A DNA stretch of 29,402 bases from an uncultured Moraxella sp. (GTDB lineage: Bacteria > Pseudomonadota > Gammaproteobacteria > Pseudomonadales > Moraxellaceae). The position numbers and the translations under genes were made by a program. Shown piece after piece: positions 8,411 to 16,392 of the stretch (position 1 is its first letter; each line of letters starts with the position of its first letter). The notes beneath the pieces are model-generated. The model had not been told where the DNA came from. It ran no database searches and saw nothing but the letters and a program-made list of their open reading frames with translations. Where the stretch lies: positions 1 to 29,402 of the forward strand of contig CALTTE010000012.1 of assembly GCA_943908405.1 (NCBI GenBank). Direction: 5' to 3'.

Positions 8411-8745
8411 AGCTTATCCTTATTATTTTTACATCTTTACATCGGTTTTGATGCCTAGGTTTAACCCTTGATTTTAAATTTATTTAAGTTTTATGGGTTT
8501 GCTGAAATTTTATAAGCAATGTTGCCCACAATCTACTTAACTTACAAAAACATCGCCGATATTGACTAGTACTTGGACTTGGGGCTTAAAACTTAATATT
8601 TAACCGCTTAAATAAAGTTTATAATGTTAAATGACTTTTAAATGGCAAATTGATAAACTCCAAAGCATAAAACACCCAACAAGCACCCATAGCCAAACGC
8701 ACAACCAACATTTTGGAGCTTAATTGCATAGCTCAACCAGTCAAA
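8411..8745. other. Unusual gap inside the sdh operon
   Basis: sdhD and sdhA are normally adjacent or overlapping; here 335 bp of AT-rich DNA separate them. The gap contains a 36-codon frame on the operon strand (8619-8729). I see no clear terminator and no strong promoter, so the operon probably continues through it. Confidence 0.6.
8619..8729 (-). CDS. Possible 36-residue small protein in the sdh operon
   Basis: The frame begins 16 nt after the sdhD stop, on the same strand. The product starts MQLSSKMLVVRLAMGACWVF, continues YALEFINLPF and ends SHLTL. It has a moderately hydrophobic core (residues 7-26) and could be one short membrane helix. The ribosome-binding site is poor (GGTTGAGCT before ATG). 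I recognise no family. It may be a real operon microprotein near the SdhCD membrane anchor, or chance in a spacer. Confidence 0.25.
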   Translation of the reverse strand: MQLSSKMLVVRLAMGACWVFYALEFINLPFKSHLTL

Positions 8746-9102
8746 TTACTGCCAAAAAATCATCACACCCCAAAACAAATACACCAGCATTGCAATGATA
8801 ATAAGCGATTGCAATACCAATCTTAGCCCTGATGACTTAACATAGTCGGTTAATACCGTCCACATACCCACCCAAGCGTGTACCAGCAGCGAGACCACAG
8901 CAAGCAAGCTAAACAGCTTCATTGGTAAGCTGGTCATAAATGCCGACCATTCAATATAGCCAACACGGTTAAATAAGAAAAATCCCACCATCACAACGCT
9001 ATACAACGCCAGCACCACCGCACTGATACGTTGCATTACCCAATCTCTTGCCCCTGAGCCTGTTAGCCCTGTGGCACTTTTGACACCAGAATCATTTTTC
9101 AT
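8746..9102 (-). CDS. sdhD: Succinate dehydrogenase membrane anchor subunit SdhD
   Basis: SdhD forms, with SdhC, the membrane anchor that binds heme b and ubiquinone. The product has 118 residues with three predicted membrane helices (about 27-45, 61-83, 94-116). HAWVGMWTVLTDY contains the heme ligand H75 and, eleven and twelve residues on, D86 and the quinone-site Y87, as in the E. coli subunit. I chose the ATG at 9102 because it overlaps the sdhC stop (TAATG), has GGGTG 8 nt upstream, and starts the protein just before the conserved ATGLTGSGARDW. An in-frame ATG at 9117 would add five residues and cannot be excluded. Confidence 0.95.
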   Translation of the reverse strand: MKNDSGVKSATGLTGSGARDWVMQRISAVVLALYSVVMVGFFLFNRVGYIEWSAFMTSLPMKLFSLLAVVSLLVHAWVGMWTVLTDYVKSSGLRLVLQSLIIIAMLVYLFWGVMIFWQ

Positions 9103-9482
9103 TAGAACATCACCCATACAAAGGATAAAACAATCAATACCGCCGCAACGCCTAAGCTTGCTGTGGCGATGGTTTTGGCTTGGGCAAACTCTTCACCCAC
9201 ACCCATATCGGCAACCAAATGCTTAACACCCATCACAAAATGATAAGCCGTGGCAGCCACAAATACCCACAGCACAAAGCGTAACCCCATATTTTGGGCA
9301 ATCTGTTCAAACCCTGCCTGTGATTGCAATGATGTTTGTACCATATACAGCAAAATAGGCGTTAATAAAAACAGCACAATGCCCGATACACGGTGCAAAA
9401 TAGACGCAATGGCAATGGGCGATTTGGCATTGACAGCAATCACCTGTTCTAAGGGCAAATTAATCGGTCGGTTGCTTTTCAT
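9102..9482 (-). CDS. sdhC: Succinate dehydrogenase cytochrome b556 subunit
   Basis: SdhC is the larger half of the complex II membrane anchor. It has 126 residues and three membrane helices (about 23-47, 67-88, 105-125). SPIAIASILHRVSG holds the ubiquinone-site S27 and R31. AYHFVMGVKHLVADMG holds the probable heme ligand H81. The N-terminal NRPINLPLEQ is typical. AAAGGA lies 9 nt before the ATG. It is the first gene of sdhCDAB, and its stop codon overlaps the sdhD start by one base. Confidence 0.96.
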   Translation of the reverse strand: MKSNRPINLPLEQVIAVNAKSPIAIASILHRVSGIVLFLLTPILLYMVQTSLQSQAGFEQIAQNMGLRFVLWVFVAATAYHFVMGVKHLVADMGVGEEFAQAKTIATASLGVAAVLIVLSFVWVMF

Positions 9483-9556
9483 AAGCGGGCGTCCTTTTGT
9501 TGGCTAAACGTTAAACGTGCAAAAAGGGCTGGCAAACTTTAACAGTTACGAACTTT

Positions 9557-9584
9557 AATAGTTACTCAATAATAGTTACTCAAT
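9557..9584. repeat. Perfect 2 x 14-bp tandem duplication
   Basis: AATAGTTACTCAAT is repeated head-to-tail, immediately next to the putative sdh -10 box. Confidence 0.9.
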
Positions 9585-9585
9585 C

Positions 9586-9591
9586 ATTATA
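9586..9591 (-). promoter_or_regulatory. Putative -10 box of the sdhCDAB promoter
   Basis: A perfect TATAAT on the minus strand lies about 104 bp upstream of sdhC. The upstream sequence has only a weak -35 match (GTGTCA at a long spacing). It is a guess from consensus, supported by being the best hexamer near the gene. Confidence 0.35.
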
Positions 9592-9694
9592 AAATAAATC
9601 ATTTATCAAATGACACCACAAGCGACCACTGGCTTTGATGAGTGCGTTTGTCGCTTATGGCATCATGAAACCTGTACTATCAATTGTAGTATCA

Positions 9695-9760
9695 ATTAAA
9701 GCAACACTATTAAAGCAACACTATGTTAAGTAGGTAAGCCCAGTTAAGTAGGCAAGCCTA
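9695..9760. repeat. Two adjacent tandem duplications (2 x 14 and 2 x 18 bp)
   Basis: ATTAAAGCAACACT is duplicated perfectly (9695-9708, 9709-9722). Two bases further on, GTTAAGTAGGTAAGCCCA (9725-9742) is followed by a copy with two changes (9743-9760). Confidence 0.9.
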
Positions 9761-10095
9761 CCCCCCTAAATTTCAAATGCTTAAATTATAAAACGCTTGG
9801 GCAAGAATTACAAACCTTTTTGGCATAATTGACAAAAAATTGGCATCTTTTTGTAACTTTTATACACAAATGCAAATGATTATAATTTATTGAAAATACT
9901 TTATTTTTTTAATTTTTGTCCAAATATTGATTTTATCCCACAACATTTTTATCCCAAAAATTAATTTTTGCCAATATATTTTAAATACACCATCTTCCAA
10001 TACGCTGTTTTTAAAATACCGTTTTAAATCCACTTAAAGCCTTTAAAAAGTCTTAAAACAACACTCTTAGAACAATTTATCACTATAAGCCACTT

Positions 10096-10191
10096 AAAAC
10101 TTAAACCCCTTAAAACTTAAACCCCTTAAAACTTAAGCCCATTAAAACTTAAGCCCATTAAAACTTAAGCCCATTAAAACTTAAGCCCATT
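10096..10191. repeat. Six-copy 16-bp tandem array upstream of gltA
   Basis: Two copies of AAAACTTAAACCCCTT (10096-10127) are followed by four copies of AAAACTTAAGCCCATT (10128-10191). Copies are identical within each type and there are no spacers. The second type contains the palindrome CTTAAG. The array lies about 190 bp upstream of the putative gltA -35 box. Near-perfect identity implies recent expansion, so copy number may vary between strains. Confidence 0.95.
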
Positions 10192-10380
10192 AAACAAACC
10201 TTCAAAACAAATACGCAACCAACATAAAGCCCAAACCATTCCATACAAGCCATATAAGCCACACAAACCATTTAAAACAAGCGATTTAAAAAATAAGTAA
10301 ACAGTTGTTTTGTTAAAATTGTTACCGAGTATTTACAAAATTTTGCTTAATTTTTTGTACAAAAGGGTAAAATTTTGCTA

Positions 10381-10410
10381 TTATCATAACTAATCGTTTT
10401 GGGATATAAA
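10381..10410 (+). promoter_or_regulatory. Putative gltA promoter
   Basis: TTATCA (10381-10386) and TATAAA (10405-10410), 18 bp apart, form a fair sigma-70 match about 70 bp before the start codon. An alternative -10, TATTAT at 10379-10384, with TTGTAC at 10355-10360, is also possible. Confidence 0.35.
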
Positions 10411-10479
10411 ATACAATCAGTACAAAACGAGACAAGCAATGGTTGTTAAACCATAAATAAAACAATAGAAGGAATGATT

Positions 10480-11775
10480 ATGTCAAATGATAACGTGTCA
10501 AACGATAACGCTGTTACCTTAACCGCTGATGGCAAAACATATGAATTGCCTGTATTACAAAGCACCCTTGGTCGCCCTGTTTTAGATATTTCTGCCATCG
10601 CTAAGGCAGGTTATTGGTCTTATGACCCAGGCTTTATGGCAACTGCCCCTGTTGAGTCTGCCATTACCTTTATTGATGGCGAAAAAGGCGAGTTGTTGCA
10701 CCGTGGCTATGCCATTGATGAACTTGCCGATAATGCTGATTATTTGGAAGTATGCTACGCCTTATTGTATGGTGATTTGCCCAACCAAGCCCAAAAGGAC
10801 GAGTTTTACGCCCGCATTAACGAGCGTATGGCGGTACACGACCAGTTGCGTAAGTTTTTTGAAGGCTTTCGCCGTGATGCCCACCCAATGGCGGTGATGA
10901 TTGGTGTGGTCGGGGCGTTGTCTGCCTTTTATCACAACCATTTGGACATCTCAGACCCCAAACACCGTGATAATACCGCCATTGATTTGATTGCCAAAAT
11001 GCCAACGCTTGCGGCAATGAGCTACAAATATTCCATTGGCGAACCATTTATGTACCCAAGAAAAGATTTTAGCTATGCTGAGAACTTTTTGTATATGATG
11101 TTTGCCACCCCTGGTGATAAAGACTACAAGATTGACCCTGTATTGGTGCGGGCAATGGATAAAATCTTTACCCTACACGCCGACCACGAACAAAATGCTT
11201 CAACGTCTACTGTGCGTTTGGCAGGCTCAACAGGAGCAAACCCTTATGCCTGTATCGCTGCAGGGATTGTCGCTCTTTGGGGGCCAAGCCACGGCGGTGC
11301 TAACGAAGCGGTGCTGACAATGCTTGATGAGATTGGCACGGTAGACAATGTCGCTCCATTTATGGAAAAAGTCAAAAACAAAGAAGCGAAGCTGATGGGC
11401 TTTGGGCATCGTGTCTACAAAAACTTTGACCCCCGTGCTAAAGTGATGAAAGCGACCTGTGATGAAGTGTTAGGAGCTTTGGGCATCAACGACCCCAAAC
11501 TTGAATTGGCAATGAAACTTGAAAAAATTGCCTTAGAAGACCCCTACTTTGTAGAACGCAAACTGTATCCTAACGTGGACTTTTATTCAGGCATTATCCT
11601 AAAAGCGATTGGCATTCCAACGTCAATGTTTACGGTGATTTTTGCCCTAGCACGCACATCAGGCTGGATTGCCCAGTGGACAGAAATGCACTCGGCAGCC
11701 TTTAAAATCGGTCGCCCACGTCAGCGTTATGTTGGTCAAAAACGCCGTGAGTTTGTGGCGGTGGATAAGCGTTAG
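10480..11775 (+). CDS. gltA: Citrate synthase (type II)
   Basis: Condenses oxaloacetate with acetyl-CoA in the cytoplasm, the entry step of the TCA cycle. The catalytic triad is present: H271 in WGPSHGGANEA, H310 in MGFGHRVYKNFDPRA and D367 in LYPNVDFYSG. R408-R416-type substrate arginines lie in the C-terminal KIGRPRQRYVG. At 431 residues with an N-terminal beta domain it is the long, hexameric, NADH-sensitive Gram-negative type. I chose ATG 10480 because AAGGA lies 6 nt upstream; the ATG at 10474 would touch the ribosome-binding site. Both gene ends carry duplications. Residues 2-10 read SNDNVSNDN, from a 15-bp tandem repeat, and the last codons plus stop are repeated in frame just behind the stop. 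It is divergent from sdhCDAB and ends at a terminator at 11924. Confidence 0.98.
   Translation: MSNDNVSNDNAVTLTADGKTYELPVLQSTLGRPVLDISAIAKAGYWSYDPGFMATAPVESAITFIDGEKGELLHRGYAIDELADNADYLEVCYALLYGDLPNQAQKDEFYARINERMAVHDQLRKFFEGFRRDAHPMAVMIGVVGALSAFYHNHLDISDPKHRDNTAIDLIAKMPTLAAMSYKYSIGEPFMYPRKDFSYAENFLYMMFATPGDKDYKIDPVLVRAMDKIFTLHADHEQNASTSTVRLAGSTGANPYACIAAGIVALWGPSHGGANEAVLTMLDEIGTVDNVAPFMEKVKNKEAKLMGFGHRVYKNFDPRAKVMKATCDEVLGALGINDPKLELAMKLEKIALEDPYFVERKLYPNVDFYSGIILKAIGIPTSMFTVIFALARTSGWIAQWTEMHSAAFKIGRPRQRYVGQKRREFVAVDKR
10482..10511 (+). repeat. 15-bp tandem duplication in the gltA N terminus
   Basis: GTCAAATGATAACGT (10482-10496) is followed by a copy with two base changes (10497-10511). 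It encodes SNDNV-SNDNA and keeps the frame. This segment precedes the conserved body of the enzyme. Confidence 0.9.
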
Positions 11776-11786
11776 GACAAGCGTTA
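11763..11786 (+). repeat. 12-bp tandem duplication covering the gltA stop codon
   Basis: GGATAAGCGTTA (11763-11774) and GGACAAGCGTTA (11775-11786) abut. In the gltA frame this reads Asp-Lys-Arg-stop twice (TAG then TAA), so readthrough would add only three residues. Confidence 0.9.
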
Positions 11787-11923
11787 ATCGCTAACTTATT
11801 TGGCTTTGTCTTTATAAAAATTAAAGCACAGCTAAATAAAACGATTAAAGCACAACCAATTATTCGCTAATCCAAAATTGTAACAAAAATTGCAATAACA
11901 AGCATTGCAACAAAAATTATAAC

Positions 11924-11956
11924 AAAAAGTCAGTGCCAATACTGGCTTTTTGTTTT
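11924..11956 (+). terminator. Intrinsic terminator downstream of gltA
   Basis: AAAAAGTCAGT and ACTGGCTTTTT pair (one G-U) around GCCAAT, followed by TGTTTTG. It lies about 150 bp after the gltA stop and 36 bp before the next gene, and separates the two transcripts. Confidence 0.75.
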
Positions 11957-11991
11957 GTCCGATTGTTCGCTTTTATTTAAAATAACTTACA

Positions 11992-13275
11992 ATGACTAAG
12001 TCCTTACTTCTCCTACTTGCTCTTTGTGTTACTATCGGTAGCTTTATTGATGAAGCAAGCCTTGTGGCAGCGGCTTTGGCGGTCAATCATAGCAATGACA
12101 GCCACCTTGCTTTGCTGTATATGGCAAGTATGCTTGGGGCGATGGCAGGGTCTCGGCTATGTGCGTATTTGCTTGCCCATCTGTCTGAAACGGTGATTGT
12201 CCAATGGCTGTTTTTTGTGCAAGCACTGATGGTGCTACTGATTTATATTGCCAGTGGCGTGGGTATTGCCTTGATGGGCTTTGGGCTTGGGCTGATTGGT
12301 AGTATTTTGTGGACAGCGATTATGTCAGTTGTGCCACTGTATTGCCCCAAAGCCTATCTGGACACCGCCAATAAAGCCTTACAAACCATCAGTAATCTAG
12401 GGGCAGTGGCAGGACCTGCGTTGGTTGGGGTGATTTATGACCGCCTTGGCAAAATTGCCCTTGTTTATTTGGCGGTGGCAAGCGTGATGGCAGGAATGGG
12501 GGTGCTACTTTATCAGTATGCCAAGCAATCTTATGTCCAAGCCAAAGACAAGACAGACAACCAGCCAAGCAAAAAAAATACCACTGATAATCAACCAACC
12601 GATACAAGCCCAACTACCAAGCCCATTGACCACCCAACCCAATCAAACGCCCATCTTAGTACCCTAAATGCCATTACGGTGCTTTTTTCTTATCGTGCCA
12701 TCAAACACGCCCTAATGCCCTTATCTGTCATTATTGTATTTACCTCAACGCTCAATGTGTTATTGGTGCCTTATATCAATAGCGTATTAACCCTTGGCTC
12801 AACGATGTATGGCATCACCTTAACGATGATGAGCTTAGGTCTACTGCTAAGTCCGTTTTTGGTTAGTGGATTTTTTGCCCAATTTGGGCGAGTGCGTGGA
12901 GCAATGCTTGGGGCAAGTGTGATGGGTGTGGCGATGATGTTGCTTGCGGTGCAGTCTTTTGACACATACGGCAATATCGTGATTTTGTTGGCAGGGCTGT
13001 TAATTGGTATGGGTAACGGCATTATCAATACGCTGATGGGGGCGTTTATGATGCACACACTTGGCGATAACAGCAAACAGTTGATGCCTTATTATATACT
13101 GTGCTTACAAGGCAGTGTTTTGATAGGCTTTGGGCTTGCCTACTTTGTAGATAAAGCCTTGATGGCTGAGTTTTTGCTAGGGGCAGGTGCTTTGGTTGTG
13201 GTTGTAGCGCTGCTTGGGGCAGTATACAACCCATCAAGCCATCGTTTAAGTACGCCACCCAACGCCAGCGATTGA
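11992..13275 (+). CDS. Major facilitator superfamily transporter, substrate unknown
   Basis: A 427-residue polytopic inner-membrane protein with about twelve hydrophobic segments in two halves. The halves are joined by a hydrophilic loop (about 179-225) rich in Lys, Asn, Thr, Gln and Pro (KTDNQPSKKNTTDNQPTDTS). The loop repeats TDNQP and is far more polar than usual. The SRLCAYLLAHLSE stretch between helices 2 and 3, and FFAQFGRVRGAMLG in the second half, occupy the positions of the MFS signature loops. I do not recognise a subfamily; drug efflux or small-metabolite export are the commonest roles, and nothing here decides. There is no clear ribosome-binding site before ATG 11992, so the start is uncertain. 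It stands alone, after the gltA terminator and convergent with lptG. Confidence 0.8.
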   Translation: MTKSLLLLLALCVTIGSFIDEASLVAAALAVNHSNDSHLALLYMASMLGAMAGSRLCAYLLAHLSETVIVQWLFFVQALMVLLIYIASGVGIALMGFGLGLIGSILWTAIMSVVPLYCPKAYLDTANKALQTISNLGAVAGPALVGVIYDRLGKIALVYLAVASVMAGMGVLLYQYAKQSYVQAKDKTDNQPSKKNTTDNQPTDTSPTTKPIDHPTQSNAHLSTLNAITVLFSYRAIKHALMPLSVIIVFTSTLNVLLVPYINSVLTLGSTMYGITLTMMSLGLLLSPFLVSGFFAQFGRVRGAMLGASVMGVAMMLLAVQSFDTYGNIVILLAGLLIGMGNGIINTLMGAFMMHTLGDNSKQLMPYYILCLQGSVLIGFGLAYFVDKALMAEFLLGAGALVVVVALLGAVYNPSSHRLSTPPNASD

Positions 13276-13411
13276 TAACAATAAATGCAATTAAGCGGTT
13301 TATTTGCCCAATAAAACAGCCCACCGCTAACTACCATCTTAAAAACCACCACCCAAAAAGTCATAATGTCTGCAAACCACTGAGTTTATTAGGCGAATTA
13401 GCCATCAAATA

Positions 13412-13441
13412 ATTAAAACACAATTAATTAAAACACAATAA
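13412..13441. repeat. 2 x 15-bp tandem duplication between MFS gene and lptG
   Basis: ATTAAAACACAATTA is followed directly by ATTAAAACACAATAA. The 261-bp convergent spacer also has a 9-bp inverted repeat, GTCTTTATT/AATAAAGAC (13459-13467, 13495-13503), with a 27-nt loop. No clear terminator was found for either gene. Confidence 0.8.
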
Positions 13442-13536
13442 ATAATCAAAAAAACATTGTCTTTATTTATCACATTGCCCAAAAAATTTTTATCAATAAA
13501 GACTGATTAAATCTTGGTTAAAGTTTGGTTTACGCA

Positions 13537-14664
13537 TTAGGCTTGTTTATTAAGTAGCCACACACCCACGCCCACCGATAACACAATCGGGAGTAGCACC
13601 ATTATCAGCGATGGTAGCCCCATTGCCAACGCCACAAAGCCCGATAAATCTTGCAGATAGCCAAATAAAAGCCCTGTTAATAACGCCAGTACAATCCGAA
13701 AACCCAAGCTTTTGGAACGCAGTGAGCTAAACACAAACGAGCAAGCAACAACAACCAGCCCCAACAGCGAAAACGGTGCTAGTAATTTTTGCCAAAACGT
13801 TAATTCGTGCAGAGGCGATGTTGTGCCTTGATGAGTCATTAATTGTTTATGAGCATACAGCTCACTAATGGATAAGTCATTAGCGGTTTTGGTTAGCAGG
13901 TGAATGGATTGCTTGGCGATTGGCAAGGTCAAATCAAGGCGATGGTATGTGGTGGCGGTGGCTTGTCCTTCAAGATTTAATTGATGGGCGTCATAAACCT
14001 GCCACGTATAGCCATCAAGCCAAGCTCCTGTTGGGGCAGACAATACCGACATCAATCGCCCATCTTGCACGGTATAACGGCGAACGTCTTGCAGGTTGCC
14101 CATCTCGTCAGCCTGTCCGATATGTATAATCTGTCTTACGGCGTGGGCTTGGTGTTGCTGGTCGTCTTTATCATCGCTACTTTTTTTGCTTTCGCTTTGA
14201 TGGCTTTTGCTTTGGTAGCTGTCGTTTGGGATAACCGCCCAAAAACCAGTTAGGCTTGCAAAATTTTCATTAAAGCGGATTTTTTTGGCAGGTACAGCAC
14301 TGATGGGCAGCAGCCACTCATTTACCACCAACGCCAGCACCACAAACAACCCAGCAGGGAGCATTGCCAAGCCTACTACCTTTTGTACACTAAACCCAAT
14401 TGCTCGCATTACCGTAAGCTCGCTATGATTGGCAAGCACGCCAAGCCCCACCACCGCCCCAAGCAAGACGCCTGTTGGCAAAATTTGGAGCAATAAATAA
14501 GGCACACGATAAAAAATATACTGTAGTACCTGTAGCCACGTTAATTGCTTGGCAATGTCAAGCTCGGATAAATAAGCAAAAAACACCTGCAATGCCAGCA
14601 GTCCCACCACACCAGCAATCATTGCCAACAAAACCCTTGTTATTACATAATAACTAAGTTTCAT
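13537..14664 (-). CDS. lptG: LPS export system permease LptG
   Basis: LptG, with LptF and the ATPase LptB, extracts lipopolysaccharide from the inner membrane and feeds it to the LptC-A-D bridge. The 375-residue product has the YjgP/YjgQ layout: three N-terminal helices (about 10-35, 50-80, 95-120), a periplasmic beta-jellyroll (about 125-270) and three C-terminal helices (about 285-375). I chose ATG 14664 (MKLSYYVITRVLLAM). It has AGGTGG 5 nt upstream, overlaps the end of lptF by 11 bp, and puts the first helix at the N terminus; an upstream start 27 nt earlier is less plausible. A hydrophilic insert SKSHQSESKKSSDDKDDQQH (about 152-171) sits in the periplasmic domain. Confidence 0.93.
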   Translation of the reverse strand: MKLSYYVITRVLLAMIAGVVGLLALQVFFAYLSELDIAKQLTWLQVLQYIFYRVPYLLLQILPTGVLLGAVVGLGVLANHSELTVMRAIGFSVQKVVGLAMLPAGLFVVLALVVNEWLLPISAVPAKKIRFNENFASLTGFWAVIPNDSYQSKSHQSESKKSSDDKDDQQHQAHAVRQIIHIGQADEMGNLQDVRRYTVQDGRLMSVLSAPTGAWLDGYTWQVYDAHQLNLEGQATATTYHRLDLTLPIAKQSIHLLTKTANDLSISELYAHKQLMTHQGTTSPLHELTFWQKLLAPFSLLGLVVVACSFVFSSLRSKSLGFRIVLALLTGLLFGYLQDLSGFVALAMGLPSLIMVLLPIVLSVGVGVWLLNKQA

Positions 14665-15877
14665 TATCGCCACCTGTGCTGTCTTGAACACTGATTATTG
14701 TTTTGCGGGTAATTGGCAAAAAATCATCACGATTGGCAATGGCCGCCCCCAAAAACATCACGAGCAGATAACTGGGATACGCCCAAATACCCAGATGGTG
14801 CTTGGTCATTATTTGCTTTAAAAACACCAGCCCAAGCGTAATCAATAAAAATACAAAAATCGCCACCATCAGTCGCCCCCACCGCCCTTGACGTGGGTCG
14901 GTTTTGGCAAGCGGTAGTGCGACAAATAATGCCAGCACCATCAAAAATGGCAATGCAAAACGATAAGACAGCTCAGCACGGCTTGCCACATCGTTATCAG
15001 CAAATAATTTATCCAGCGGCCGCCCTTGGATTTTATCGCTCAACTCACGCATCCGCCCCCCATCAAAACGCACACGGTAATGAGCAAAGCCAATGTCATT
15101 ATACGCAAGGCTCATTGAGTTAAGCTCATAGCGTTTGCCATCATACAAATCCAAGTACAACACGCCATCATCGTCGGTTGTCTGGGTGGCACGTTGAGCA
15201 AAAATCAGCATATCGCTATTATTAACATTTTTATTAACATCTGTATTAACATTTGGCGTGGGTGAATGAGTTGAATGAGTGGCGTGGTCGGTATCATCAC
15301 CAGTAGCAAAGCGATGGCTTGGCGTATCAATCGGCAAACTCGGTGCTGATTTGATAATAATCACATCGGACAAATACGCCCGCTTTGCCCCAATTTCACC
15401 CACATAAACCGAATATTCCCCACTACCGACAAATTGCTCAGGACGAATCAAATCAAATACTTGCGACAGTGATTGCTCCTGCCACAAGCGATCAGAGGCA
15501 CGCACGCCCCAAGGTTTTGCAATCAGGCTCAAATAAGCCTCAAACACAAACAAAACCACCAATAGCGGTAGCAAAAGCCAACCCAAATAACTTCTAGATA
15601 CCCCACCTGCCATCAATACCGCCATCTCGCTATCGGCATACAACCGCCCAAAAACCAACATCAAGGCAATAAAAAACGCCAGCGGTAAAATCAGCTCCAA
15701 AAAATAAGGCAAATTGTAGCCAATCAGCCCAAAAAGCAATTTTAATTGTAACCCCCCTTCAGCAGCCATACCAAAGTAGCGTATCAGTCGCCCCCCAAGC
15801 AAAATCAGCACCAAAAACCCAAGCAATAAGCAGGTGGTTATTAGCACTTGGCTGATGATATAACGGCGTAAAATCAC
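14654..15877 (-). CDS. lptF: LPS export system permease LptF
   Basis: Partner of LptG in the LptB2FG transporter of the inner membrane. It has 407 residues. Helices lie at about 5-30, 48-78, 98-120, 304-324, 335-354 and 364-381. The periplasmic domain lies between helices 3 and 4. SEMAVLMAGGVSRSYL matches the coupling-helix region that contacts LptB. It starts with GTG at 15877, with GGGTG 7 nt upstream, and no better ATG is nearby. The periplasmic domain carries a polar insert at about 189-221. Part of it is three consecutive 12-bp repeats, NVNT-DVNK-NVNN (209-220; bases 15218-15253), and another part repeats THS. It is divergent from pepA, the usual gammaproteobacterial arrangement. Confidence 0.94.
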   Translation of the reverse strand: MILRRYIISQVLITTCLLLGFLVLILLGGRLIRYFGMAAEGGLQLKLLFGLIGYNLPYFLELILPLAFFIALMLVFGRLYADSEMAVLMAGGVSRSYLGWLLLPLLVVLFVFEAYLSLIAKPWGVRASDRLWQEQSLSQVFDLIRPEQFVGSGEYSVYVGEIGAKRAYLSDVIIIKSAPSLPIDTPSHRFATGDDTDHATHSTHSPTPNVNTDVNKNVNNSDMLIFAQRATQTTDDDGVLYLDLYDGKRYELNSMSLAYNDIGFAHYRVRFDGGRMRELSDKIQGRPLDKLFADNDVASRAELSYRFALPFLMVLALFVALPLAKTDPRQGRWGRLMVAIFVFLLITLGLVFLKQIMTKHHLGIWAYPSYLLVMFLGAAIANRDDFLPITRKTIISVQDSTGGDNET

Positions 15878-16268
15878 CTAAACACACCCAAAATTAACTT
15901 GCTGAATCATTTCAATCCTTAACATTTTATCCAATCATTCGCCCAAGCCCAACTATCATAACAAAAAGCAAAGCAATATGCACAGCACAATTACATTAAA
16001 AACGATAAATTAAAAGCGTTTAAATTAAAAGTGATAAATTAAAAACAACTGAAAAACAATTAAGCCAAACACCATAAATCAAACACCCAAACAGATTAAA
16101 CACCCAAACCACCCACCAAAACCTAAACTTAGCACAATGATTGAATCACTTTTTTAAGTTTGTTTAAGTTGATTTTAAATGGTTGATAAAGACAGACCTT
16201 TGGGCTGATTACGACCAGCAAAAGCGTGGTGTTTAAGTATGGTGTTTGCTTTTTTAATGGTTTTGCCT

Positions 16269-16338
16269 TTTTGATACCTTTACCCTTTTGATACCTTTAC
16301 CCTTTTGATACTTTTGCTCTTTTTGATACCTTTGCTCT
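16269..16338. repeat. Four-copy 17/18-bp tandem array upstream of pepA
   Basis: TTTTGATACCTTTACCC occurs twice perfectly (16269-16285, 16286-16302). Two 18-bp variants ending TTTTGCTCT or TTTGCTCT follow (16303-16320, 16321-16338). The last copy runs into the putative pepA -35 box. Confidence 0.9.
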
Positions 16339-16361
16339 TTTTAACAAAAGTATGTTATGAT
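16332..16361 (+). promoter_or_regulatory. Putative pepA promoter with extended -10
   Basis: TGTTATGAT (16353-16361) gives an extended -10 with hexamer TATGAT, 31 bp before the pepA ATG. The weak -35 candidate TTGCTC (16332-16337) is supplied by the final copy of the tandem array, at 18-bp spacing. Confidence 0.45.
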
Positions 16362-16392
16362 AAGAACACATTCAAACCAAAGGATATGTGCA

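Larger units (their letters stand above)
9483..10479. other. Divergent control region between sdhC and gltA, full of micro-duplications
   Basis: About 1 kb without a convincing gene separates the two divergent TCA genes. It is strongly AT-rich and carries tandem duplications: 2 x 14 bp at 9557-9584, 2 x 14 bp at 9695-9722, 2 x 18 bp at 9725-9760 and 6 x 16 bp at 10096-10191. AAAATTTTGCT recurs at 10337 and 10369, 32 bp apart, overlapping the putative gltA promoter area, and could be a paired operator. GTAGGCAAGCCTAC (9748-9761) is a perfect inverted repeat with a 2-nt centre. Confidence 0.7.
15878..16392. other. Divergent lptF-pepA control region with several tandem repeats
   Basis: 515 bp without a gene. 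It contains about three 14-15-bp units based on GATAAATTAAAAG (16004-16046), a 17-bp near-duplication with core AAACACCCAAAC (16078-16111), and a four-copy array next to pepA (16269-16338). Promoters for lptF and pepA must lie here; only the pepA one is readable. Confidence 0.65.

Noticed and set aside
9103..9117. Five-residue longer SdhD starting at ATG 9117
   Set aside because: The ATG at 9102 overlaps the sdhC stop as TAATG, has a GGGTG site at good spacing, and gives the usual N terminus; the longer form is possible but less likely.
10096..10191. CRISPR-like array
   Set aside because: The units are 16 bp and contiguous with no spacers, and no cas genes are nearby; it is a simple tandem repeat.
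14665..14691. Upstream start for lptG
   Set aside because: It would add nine residues (MFKTAQVAI) translated out of frame from the lptF end; ATG 14664 has a ribosome-binding site and puts the first helix at the N terminus.
16357..16392. Upstream ATG for pepA
   Set aside because: It overlaps the extended -10 box, and a clear AAGGA precedes ATG 16393.
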